Positions 12,701 through 22,418 of a stretch of 64,000 nucleotides of DNA are shown piece by piece. The DNA is from Macrostomum hystrix. Taxonomy: Eukaryota; Platyhelminthes; Macrostomidae. The notes beneath the pieces were generated by a model. The model had not been told where the DNA came from and made no database searches. It worked only from the letters and a program-made list of their open reading frames with translations. Location: contig CATNEN010000029.1 in assembly GCA_950097015.1 (NCBI GenBank), positions 8,628,684 through 8,692,683 of the forward strand. Reading direction: 5' to 3'. The position numbers and the translations under genes were made by a program. Each line of letters starts with the position of its first letter. Position 1 is the stretch's first letter.

Positions 12701-12893
12701 CTCGTCAACTTCGTCGATGGAATCAAAGCTGTCCTCACTTTCTTCGTCGAACATAGTGTTAGCTGCTGCGCTCTCTGACTTCTGATGGTAATTCTGTCTA
12801 GTCTGTGTTCTAGGGCAAACATTACCATTAACAACCAAACAGTCGAGAGAGGCTTAAATGCGTGTCCGAAGGATCAAATCGATTGCTCTATGG

Positions 12894-13390
12894 CAGGGGT
12901 CGGCAAACTTATTAGCTAGCGGGCCAAAAAGAGAACCTAAAAGACGACAGCAGGCCGCATTGACGGTAGAAATATAAGATAAATATATCAGAGATAGGGA
13001 AGAGGTGAGACCGAGGAGAGATGAGACAGGGGAGAGATGAGACAGGGGAGAGATGAGACAGGGCGAGACGAGACACGGTAAAGATGACGCACGGGAGAGA
13101 TGACACACGGGAGAGATTAGACACGGGAGAGATGACACACGGGAGAGATGACACACGGGAGAGATTAGACACGGGAGAGATGACACACGGGAGAGATTAG
13201 ACACGGGAGAGATGACACACGGGAGAGATGACACACGGGAGAGATTAGACACGGGAGAGACGAGACACGGGGGAGATGAGACAGGGGAAAGAAGAAACAG
13301 TATACTATAACTGTCGGAAGGGGCAACGGGCTGGATTTGAGAGCTTTGAGGGCCGCATCTGGCCCGCGGGCCGGAGTTTGCCGACCTCTG
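12894..13390. mobile_element. hAT-type MITE with 8-bp target duplication
   Basis: The ends are CAGGGGTCGGCAAACT and, inverted, CAGAGGTCGGCAAACT (one mismatch), the classic hAT terminal form. The element is flanked on both sides by CTCTATGG (12886-12893 and 13391-13398), a perfect 8-bp duplication. It has no transposase. Most of its 497 bp is a minisatellite of about 18-20 bp (gagagatgacacacgg-like, about 13000-13290). It is inserted in the right TIR of the IS630-like element, so it is the younger insertion. Confidence 0.9.
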
Positions 13391-13796
13391 CTCTATGGTC
13401 ATGCTTTTGGCCATAGACAACTTGAAAATCGGCCTGAAGCGCTTGAATTTTGCCACTGTGAATTAAATCGAATGCTCGAAGGATCAAATTGTCTGCAAAA
13501 AGCTACAATACACACGCTCATCATTCTATGGCATAAGCGAGTCCCAGAATCACACCTCACTTGTGCTTATACTAAAAACACAAAAACTTAGTCTATGGCC
13601 AAAATTAGAATATAACTATGAGCGGTACACAATGTTCGAGCTCGCTTATCCATCGATATACCTTCATGGTAAATTCGAGTTTAGGTCTCGCAATTGCTAG
13701 TTTGTGATTTTCAAATCAGAAGTTTGGAGGTAAGTAGTGACAGAGAACTCAGTTCTTGGTGAGTTAATGCAATTCTGATATACAAAGATGAAGCGA

Positions 13797-14060
13797 GGGT
13801 GTTTAGCCTAGTGGTTAGAGCGTCGGAATCACAACTTGAGTGTCGAGGGTTCGAATCCTGACTTCATTGGGTACAAAGTGTGTCCTTTATCAAGACATTT
13901 AACACTGGACTGCTTCAGTTCAACTGAACTTGCTTGGCGTCCCCCAGTCCATGGACTGAACAGTCGTACGCAGCCTTCAGATGCGGCTGTGCTGTCGGCT
14001 GCACATCTGACCCGATTATGGCAAGGTATAATAATTATATTTTTATTGTTAATATCAAAG
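13797..14060 (+). repeat. tRNA-derived SINE, copy 2 (most complete)
   Basis: The head has an A box (TAGCCTAGTGGTTAGAGCG) and a B box (GGTTCGAATCC) at tRNA spacing. The body carries gtcctttatcaagaca, AGTCCATGGACTGAACAG and GGCTGTGCTGTCGGCTGCAC. An AT-rich tail follows near 14030-14060. Without a matching acceptor stem it is a SINE and not a functional tRNA. Other copies are at 11396, 30640, 39865 and 43590. Confidence 0.85.
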
Positions 14061-15250
14061 ATAAGGAAGCTGGATTCATTTTTTTTTCGCGGACGAAAAT
14101 ACATTAGGAATAATGTCAAGCGAAACGTTTCTCCAATGTTAGCCAAATTCATAAGAACCTGCTCTCTTGACTGCTGTGCATTAAGCGCATTAATCTAATA
14201 CTGGGGGAAATGTATCAAATTCACATTTGCCAGCATAGGTCTTAGCGAAAATTCTGGAACCTGTGAATTTCTACTCACACGCCTCAGTACTTGCGCTTGT
14301 CTCTTCCAGAAGTTTCCATCACGCGTACTTTGCTTGCCCCGAATCAAGGCTTGCTCGGTATGATAGTAAAAGTGCACACACACGCACGGACGGTCGCTTC
14401 TCATTGTGACACAGTTACACTCAACATTCAAGAAGAGTTATTTTAAAGTAAAATGTAAAAAAGCATAATAAATAAAAACGCATAAAAATACCCATAAATA
14501 GTGTTTCGGCAAGCGCAATTTTTGTAGGCTCTACCTGCTTAGAAGCTGTCAGACCTTATCGAGCATTGTTTATATTCGAAGATGCAATAAATCAAAAATG
14601 GACAGGAAATGTCACAGAGTAGAGGGAAAAAACAGGAAGAAAGCTGTCCAGTGGACAGATCTAGCAAAGCTACAGGACATTTTAGTCGACAGAACTAAAT
14701 GAAACTAAAAACACTTTACTTACTACTTAATAGTAGATCTACTTAAGGTAAATCTCCCTCGGGGGATAATTTTTCCTGCGGATAAATTTTCGAACAGTAT
14801 TAAGTCCTAGATATTTGAATTAGTAAATTACAAAACTATTGACGCACGTCACACACAGAATCAAGCAATTGTATTGGCACGAGAGGGTAGTTGCAGTTGC
14901 TGCAGCCTTGCAGTAACTCAAAACCGCTTAAAAGCAACCGATGCAAAATAGGAAACAGACACAAAAACACACTCGTATCGTTACTACGTTAGTACTAGTA
15001 ATAATTTTTTGTTCAGTGCAACACTTCTTAAATAAACATAGTGTCTACCTGGAATGGAAAGAAAAAAATTCAGGCCAACAAGTTAAAAACAGTAAAAAGA
15101 TATAAAAATGAAGCCAATTAACTAACAGGATGTGCAATCTGGAGAAGGATGTGTGAACATGGGATTGCAAAGATAATGGGGAAAACGGAAAATGACAGTG
15201 TGAATGAAAAAACAAGATGGTAATAGGGAAATTAGGAAAATAGTGGGAAA
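14061..15250. other. No gene recognised
   Basis: AT-rich spacer with only short unsupported ORFs. Nothing recognisable until the next minisatellite. Confidence 0.4.
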
Positions 15251-15257
15251 TAATAAT

Positions 15258-16015
15258 GTATGGGATGGGGAAATCACGCATGGGATGGGGAAATCACGCA
15301 TGGGATGGGTAAATCATGAATAGAATGGGTAAATCATGAATAGAATGGGTAAATCATGAATAGAATGGGTAAATCATGAATAGAATGGGTAAATCATGAA
15401 TAGGATGGGTAAATCATGAATAGGATGGGGAAATCATGAATAGGATGGGGAAATCATGCATGGGATGGGGAAATCATGCATGGGATGGGGAATCATGCAT
15501 GGGATGGGGAAATCATGTATGGGATGGGGAAATCATGTATGGGAAGGGGAAATCATGCATGGGATGGGGAAATCATGTATGGGAAGGGGAAATCATGCAT
15601 GGGATGGGGAAATCATGCATGGGATGGGGAAATCATGCATGGGATGGGGAAATCATGCATGGGATGGGGAAATCACGCATGGGATGTGGAAATCATGCAT
15701 GGGATGGGGAAATCATGTATGGGAAGGGGAAATCATGCATGGGATGGGGAAATCATGTATGGGATGGGGAAATCATGCATGGGATGGGGAAATCATGTAT
15801 GGGAAGGGGAAATCATGCATGGGATGGGGAAATCATGCATGGGATGGGGAAATCATGTATGGGATGGGGAAATCATGCATGGGATGGGGAAATCATGTAT
15901 GGGATGGGGAAATCATGCATGGGATGGGGAAATCACGCCTGGGATGGGGAAATCATGCATGGGATGGGGAAATCACGCCTGGGATGGGGAAATCCGGTAT
16001 GGGAACAAAATATTT
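15258..16015. repeat. 20-bp minisatellite (catgggatggggaaat)
   Basis: The unit is catgggatggggaaatcatg (20 bp), about 38 copies, with cgc/tat and gaagggg variants. The left flank is a diverged version with gaatagaatgggtaaat. Since 20 is not a multiple of 3 and the unit has no stop in this direction, about 200-codon ORFs occur in all three plus frames. None is a credible gene. Confidence 0.95.
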
Positions 16016-16650
16016 GGCATGGGATGGAAAAAATCAGGTATCATCAAATATCTAATAGCCAAATAGGAAATTCTGAATGACTGGAATATGATATTATTAA
16101 CTTATGCCCACAATGCGGAACAGTTGAATCACAAATTAAAACCTGTATTTGAGAGCCTGTTCTTAGCCGGTGACATCAAATCAAATGGAAAGGGATCAGC
16201 ATAGGAGACAGTTTTACGATTGGCAACTAGCGGGCATCAGCACTAGAGCCTGTGAGCCAATATTTGATCGCAATTCAAACTCAAAATTCCTTAAAAATTA
16301 TGCATTGCACGGGAAAAATCGGCAATTTAACCACTGATGTAGCTCCTAATTAATTCAATATTTCAAACATCCTTAGAGTACACACAGCAACTAGATTAAT
16401 TAAGTAACGTGGCGATCTTGAATGCAGCCGGGAAAAGAACGGAAAAATTTAACAGCTAAATAGACGATTGGGAAAAAAGCTGAACAGCCACGCTTCAAAA
16501 ATTAAGTCTGCTTTGCATTCAAAGATGAAAGTTAGCAAGAAAGCTAAAATGTCCCGAAAGCAACAAACTAGGGAATGAAGAGGCCACACATAAAGGAAAT
16601 ATAATTAATTATTGGTCACTTATGAATTATTGGACAATTCTGTATCTTGT
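16016..16650. other. No feature recognised
   Basis: Spacer between two minisatellites without an identifiable gene or element. Confidence 0.4.
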
Positions 16651-16653
16651 GTA

Positions 16654-17470
16654 CTTTTGACGGCTACTTTGAGTCACTGTGCTCATTTTTACGATGGCCA
16701 CTTTGAGTCACTGTGCTCATTTTTACGATGGCCACTTTGAGTCACTGTGCTCATTTTTACGATGGCCACTTTGAGTCACTGTGCTCATTTTTACGATGGC
16801 CACTTTGAGTCACTGTGCTCATTTTTACGATGGCCACTTTGAGTCACTGTGCTCATTTTTACGATGGCCACTCTGAGTCACTGTGCTCATTTTTACGATG
16901 GCCACTTTGAGTCACTGTGCTCATTTTTACGATGGCCACTTTGAGTCACTGTGCTCATTTTTACGATGGCCACTTTGAGTCACTGTGCTCATTTTTACGA
17001 TGGCCACTTTGAGTCACTGTGCTCATTTTTACGATGGCCACTTTGAGTCACTGTGCTCATTTTTACGATGGCCACTTTGAGTCACTGTGCTCATTTTTAC
17101 GATGGCCACTTTGAGTCACTGTGCTCATTTTTACGATGGCCACTTTGAGTCACTGTGCTCATTTTTACGATGGCCACTTTGAGTCACTGTGCTCATTTTT
17201 ACGATGGCCACTTTGAGTCACTGTGCTCATTTTTACGATGGCCACTTTGAGTCACTGTGCTCATTTTTACGATGGCCACTTTGAGTCACTGTGCTCATTT
17301 TTACGATGGCCACTTTGAGTCACTGTGCTCATTTTTACGATGGCCACTTTGAGTCACTGTGCTCATTTTTATGATGACTATTTTGAGTCAGTATGCTTTT
17401 TTATGATGGGCGTTTTGAGTCACTGTGCTTTTTTGGATGACTATTTTGAGTGACTTAGCTCATTTAGATA
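16654..17470. repeat. 34-bp minisatellite (ttacgatggccactttgag)
   Basis: About 21 nearly identical 34-bp copies (tttttacgatggccacttt then gagtcactgtgctca), followed by decayed copies to about 17470. The copies abut with no unique spacers, so this is not a CRISPR array. Confidence 0.95.
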
Positions 17471-17644
17471 ATAATGGCATTTTGAGACCCTGCGCCTCAT
17501 CTCAACGTCGGCACTGACAGAACACTCGAGGCAAATAAAAAAAATTTCATCCAAAAGAGGCAGCAGAACAGTGAAAACTTACAGAAACACTTTTAAAGCA
17601 CACAGTTAAACAATTAAGTAGGACTTTAACTCATGTAGCTGATT

Positions 17645-20600
17645 CTAAGAACCCTTTGATCGTTTAGTGTTAGGCCAGGGGCCTCTAACGCAGGTATCTT
17701 TGCGCCACCACTGTTCAATATCGCCATAGTTATAACTAGTTAGATCAGCCTCGTGCGCCATCATGCATAGCCGGCACCAGAAGAACGCATTGGTGTCAAC
17801 CAGACCCGTGCCCTTCCACTGGAAGTAGGCATTGTAGCGCCTATCGTCCTTATCTAATTCGTTCAGATACTCGGCCAGATGCTTGGGACTAGTGAAATTG
17901 TCCACATGTAGAAAACTGTCTAATGGCGCCACGTCTATGTAGTCCTGCATGCGGGCGCCCATCACAATGGGCAGGATGTCATGGCTAAGGCGATGTAGGG
18001 TGGGTTGTACAGATTTAGAAATAGAAGCCACGTCCTTCAGTAGGCTTTCTAAAACATCCTTGAACTAATTGTTATCAGATAAACCAGCCACAACTGACCT
18101 TAAACCATTGAGAAAGAATTTCTCTGTGATGTAGTTCCAACAGTTGGAGTTCTCAAACGCCAGATAGAATTTGTACTCTTTCTCTAGCAGGCGGAAGCAC
18201 TCGCCAGATTTTGATCTGGAGCACTGGTGCGTTCCGCAGCCGCCGTAGATGTCAACCTGATTGGTTGATAAATCACTGCGATATGCACTGCTTTGACTAT
18301 AATCGATAACAGGCTGGGTGAGTAGATGAGGTGCTGGGTGAGTTGATGAGGTGCTGGATAACAGGCTGGGTGAGTTGATGAGGTGCTGGGTGAGTTGATG
18401 AGGTGCTGGGTGAGTTGATGAGGTGCTGGATAACAGGCTGGGTGAGTTGATGAGGTGCTGGGTGAGTTGATGAGGTGCTGGATAACAGGCTGGGTGAGTT
18501 GATGAGGTGCTGGATAACAGGCTGGGTGAGTTGATGAGGTGCTGGATAACAGGCTGGGTGAGTTGATGAGGTGCTGGATAACAGGTTAGGTGAGTTGATG
18601 AGGTGCTGGATAACAGGCTGGGTGAGTTGATGAGGTGCTGGATAACAGGTTGGGTGAGTTGATGAGGTGCTGGATAACAGGTTAGGTGAGTTGATGAGGT
18701 GCTGGATAACAGGCTGGGTGAGTTGATGAGGTGCTGGATAACAGGTTGGGTGAGTTGATGAGGTGCTGGATAACAGATTGTGTGAGTTGATGAGGTGCTG
18801 GATAACAGGTTGGGCGAGTTGATGAGGTGCTGGATAACAGGCTGGGTGAGTTGATGAGGTGCTGGATAACAGGTTGGGTGAGTTGATGAGGGGCTGGATA
18901 ACAGGTTGGGTGAGTTGATGAGGTGCTGGATAACAGGTTGGGTGAGTTGATGAGGTGCTGGATAACAGGCTGGGTGAGTTGATGAGGTGCTGGATAACAG
19001 GCTGGGTGAGTTGATGAGGTGCTGGATAACAGGTTGGGTGAATTGATGAGGTGCTGGATAACAGGTTGGGTGAGTTGATGAGGGGCTGGATAACAGGTTG
19101 GGTGAGTTGATGAGGTGCGAAATGACAGGTTGGTGAGATGAGTCCATACCTGGATGTGAGCTCCCAGCTCCCTGGCGTACTCAAGTCGGTTATTCTGCGC
19201 ACCGCAATTGGACACAAACCAGGCTACTTTCTTAGTCTTACCATCCGCATAGTTCTTAGCCTGCTTCTTGGTTAGAACATTGTGTGTGTAGGGCGTGAAC
19301 TTATAATAAGGCGCCACAATGACGGAGTCGGTGCGATAAGTGGCAGTCCAATTCACTTTGCCGGCAAAGGCTGACAAAGACGGAGTGTGATAGGGCGACT
19401 CGAGAAAATACACGGCCCAAATCTGCTTCGGGGGCCGCTTGTGAAACGGAAAGAACACGGAGTGCTGCCACATGATGACGTCAGCAGTTGGTGCCTGGCT
19501 TCTATCGCCAGTCATGATGCAGTTGCTAACCGGACAATTATCGCGTTGGAATCTCTCCCTGCCGAAGCCCTCTCCGCCGAGGCCATTGTAGAGTAGGATC
19601 ACTTTAGTACTGGACTTTCCTGTGGCCGCGTTCACCGGCACGTAGCGCATCTGGTTCCAGATTCGATCCCTGGCTCGCACCGGGTAGCTGGAGGGCACCT
19701 CGTTGGGGTAGATGGCCAGCATTGTGGTTTCGTTGAACCCGGGAAACACAAAGGTGCCCTGGACGCGGAACAGGTTGTCTAGCAGGCGACCGCCGCCGCG
19801 CACTGTCGAATAGGCCAGCGATGGCGACGATCGCGACGATGACGTTTCGACTTTGCCGGCTCCGGTGGGACCAGCAGAAGGCGCGGCTGCGTGGACAGTT
19901 TCAGCGGGGTGAATTATTAGCGGCATTTGATTAGGGCTTTCAGTGGATGGTGGCATTGAAGGCAGTGGATGGTGGCATTGAAGGCAGTGGATGGTGGCAT
20001 TGAAGGCAGTGGATGGTGGCATTGAAGGCAGTGGATGGTGGCATTGAAGGCAGTGGATGGTGGCATTGAAGGCAGTGGATGGTGGCATTGAAGGCAGTGG
20101 ATGGTGGCATTGAAGGCAGTGGATGGTGGCATTGAAGGCAGTGGATGATGGCATTGAAGGCAGTGGATGGTGGCATTGAAGGCAGTGGATGGTGGCATTG
20201 AAAGCAGTGGATGGTGGCATTGAAGGCAGTGGATGGTGGCATTGAAGGCAGTGGATGGTGGCATTGAAGGCAGTGGATGGTGGCATTGAAGGCAGTGGAT
20301 GGTGGCATTGAAGGCAGTGGATGGTGGCATTGAAGGCAGTGGATGGTGGCATTGAAGGCAGTGGATGGTGGCATTGAAAGCAGTGGATGGTGGCATTGAA
20401 AGCAGTGGATGGTGGCATTGAAGGCAGTGGATGGTGGCATTGAAGGCAGTGGATGGTGGCATTGAAGGCAGTGGATGGTGGCATTGAAGGCAGTGGATGG
20501 TGGCATTGAAGGCAGTGGATGGTGGCATTGAAGGCAGTGGATGGTGGCATTGAAGGCAGTGGATGGTGGCATTGAAGGCAGTGGATGGTGGCATTGAAGG

Positions 20601-21047
20601 CAGTGGATGGTGGCATTGAAGGCAGTGGATGGTGGCATTGAAGGCAGTGGATGGTGGCATTGAAGGCAGTGGATGGTGGCATTGAAGGCAGTGGATGGTG
20701 GCATTGAAGGCAGTGGATGGTGGCATTGAAGGCAGTGGATGGTGGCATTGAAGGCAGTGGATGGTAGCATTAAAGGGATTCAAGGGAGTGTATGGTGGGA
20801 GTGAAGGGAGTGAAGGTCAGGATTTTGAGGAGTGAGTCGGATGGCAGATGTCTAGCCGGACAATCACTGACTCACTGGCCCTCTCGCGCTTCCCCAATGA
20901 TTCCAAGTCTAGCTCGCCGGCCTGCACACGTCGCGGATCAGAGGCCGGCCGTTGCGTAACAAACATCAGGTGGTGCAGGTTGAGCACCACGGCAAAGGTG
21001 ATGGCCACAAACAAAAAGCGGGCATAACTGTCTGCCTGTCTGGTCAT
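17645..21047 (-). CDS. GT10 alpha-1,3-fucosyltransferase, type II Golgi membrane protein
   Basis: Transfers fucose from GDP-fucose to N-acetylglucosamine on glycans in the Golgi lumen. Exons on the minus strand are 21047-20876, 19886-19150, 18256-18099 and 17984-17645. They total 1407 nt, 468 aa plus stop, with phases closing exactly. The start at 21047 gives a short cytosolic tail and a signal anchor (FLFVAITFAVVLNLHHLMFV, about residues 11-30), then a low-complexity stem. Family motifs follow: FLESPYHT, NWTATYRTDS, VAWFVSNCGAQNNRLEYARE, HIQVDIYGGCG, YKFYLAFENSNCWNYITEKF and SHDILPIVMGA. The last is restored only by splicing ttaag|gtcagt to cttag|CCATGAC. Introns 1 and 2 are minisatellites (22 bp, 32 bp), and another lies upstream. 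Family is secure; linkage specificity is not. Confidence 0.9.
18304..19130. repeat. 32-bp minisatellite in fucosyltransferase intron 2
   Basis: The unit is ggctgggtgagttgatgagg then tgctggataaca (32 bp), about 26 copies, some shortened to the gggtgagttgatgaggtgct part. It occupies most of the intron between exons 2 and 3. The minus strand lacks stops in more than one frame, producing spurious ORFs fused to real exons. Confidence 0.95.
19938..20775. repeat. 22-bp minisatellite in fucosyltransferase intron 1
   Basis: The unit is gcagtggatggtggcattga plus ag (22 bp), about 38 copies with rare ggcattgaaag and atgatgg variants. On the minus strand it is stop-free in all three frames, so it reads as MPPSTAFNATIHCLQCHHPL-like repeats. 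It is placed as intronic because the acceptor at 19887 and donor at 20875 restore the frame. Confidence 0.95.
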
Positions 21048-21169
21048 GGCAGGAAGTCGGACTCGAACTCTGGCTCGCTATTAATTCAGCTACCACACTG
21101 CGGACAGGCACTATCTAGGCGCCCGACGGCAACGATAAGCGAGGCTGCAATAAGGATAAAGTCAATTCA

Positions 21170-21645
21170 TCTCATACGCTCATAGCTTTCTGTGTTCTCT
21201 ATCCATCTCATAGCTGTCTGTGATCTCTATCCATCTCATAGCTGTCTGTGACCTCTATCCATCTCATAGCTGTCTGTGTTCTCTATCCATCTCATAGCTG
21301 TCTGTGATCTCTATCCATCTCATAGCTGTCTGTGATCTCTATCCATCTCATAGCTGTCTGTGATCTCTATCCATATCATAGCTGTCTGTGATCTATATCC
21401 ATCTCATAGCTGTCTGTGATCTCTATCCATCTCATAGCTGTCTGTGATCTCTATCCATCTCATAGCTGTCTGTGATCTCTATCCATCTCATAGCTGTCTG
21501 TGATCTCTATCCATCTCATAGCTGTCTGTGATCTCTATCCATCTCATAGCTGTCTGTGATCTCTATCCATCTCATAGCTGTCTGTGATCTCTATCCATCT
21601 CATAGCTGTCTGTGATCTATATGATTCTCTATTCATCTCACAGTG
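21170..21645. repeat. 28-bp minisatellite just upstream of the fucosyltransferase
   Basis: The unit is ctcatagctgtctgtgatct then ctatccat (28 bp), about 17 copies. It starts roughly 120 bp 5' of the fucosyltransferase ATG (minus strand), so it lies in its promoter or 5' UTR region. Confidence 0.95.
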
Positions 21646-22418
21646 TTCAAAATGTTAAGAAATCCTTCTTTGTTCCCTAATTATTACAGTTCTAAATAAA
21701 CTTTTACAGCAAATTTAGTTCCAAATGATGATGAAATAACAAAAAGCTGCAAAAAGTTAACAGTCGAGGCGGTAGAAAAAAAGAGATATAATTTTAGCAA
21801 GACAGACCTACCAGATAGATTCAAAAAGATTTCAAATACAAGTCCTAATAAACAAGACGGAATGTGAAACACCACGGTTATATATATACGTGTGGTAGTA
21901 CCAGCCACTTTTGCATGCAGACACTTACAATGCACAGACTGCATAAAATGTAGCGAAACGTAGGAAAAAACATAAGCATGGGCCTGGACGGACAAAGCGA
22001 AAACGTAAGTGAAAAAGTTTAAACTTGTTTTATTATAAAAAGAACAGAAATTTTGTAGCAGATTCACCAATATAGAGTCACCAAGCTGGTTATTAACAGT
22101 AGAAATACCACGGGGTATTTCAAATAACCACATTTTCATTTCTGTATCTATTAAAATATCGGAAAATGTAGATCTGTATGGTATACATTCAGGAAAATCA
22201 GTCATTCGGTTAGGGAGCTGTCGTGAAGTAGGCAGTGGGTATTTGAACTACCCCATGCGGTCTTTCCATAGAGGGAAAATAGCTTGGTCTTTTCTACTGT
22301 TAAATGTTACTCGAGGAATGAATAAATTTCTGAATTGAATTAAAACATCATTTAAATTATCGATAGAAACGGTTGCTGTTACTTAAAGTAGTAAACTCGT
22401 AGAATGAAAATTGAGACC
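21646..22418. other. Intergenic stretch between fucosyltransferase and RP2
   Basis: AT-rich DNA. A 173-codon minus-strand ORF (21684-22205) has no recognisable domain and unconvincing composition; I do not call it a gene. Part may be RP2 3' UTR. Confidence 0.35.

Larger units (their letters stand above)
11881..13460 (-). mobile_element. IS630/Tc1-like DNA transposon with ~105-bp TIRs
   Basis: The left end 11881-11980 (starting cacagtggcaaaat) is nearly the reverse complement of the right end, 12857-12893 plus 13391-13460. The right TIR is split by a nested hAT MITE. Between them, on the minus strand, lies a DDE transposase fragment. A TA target duplication is not evident at these boundaries, so the true ends may lie slightly elsewhere. 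A related fragment (cgaaggatcaaattg) just outside the right end suggests a second, partial copy. Confidence 0.72.

Noticed and set aside
12166-12785. Plus-strand ORFs over the IS630-like transposase
   Set aside because: Antisense shadows of the minus-strand DDE frame.
13801-13875. Functional tRNA gene
   Set aside because: A and B boxes are present but the acceptor stem does not pair, and a shared SINE body follows.
15436-16080. Three overlapping ~200-codon ORFs
   Set aside because: Produced by a stop-free 20-bp repeat; the same repeat peptide occurs in all frames.
16654-17380. CRISPR-like array
   Set aside because: Direct repeats abut with no unique spacers, no cas genes, and the DNA is animal.
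18682-20748. 688-codon minus-strand ORF as a single protein
   Set aside because: It fuses two intronic arrays to a true exon; splicing at 19887 and 19149 restores the GT10 sequence exactly.
21684-22205. 173-codon minus-strand ORF between two genes
   Set aside because: No domain, Phe/Ser/Leu-rich composition of AT-rich non-coding DNA, no splice or start context.
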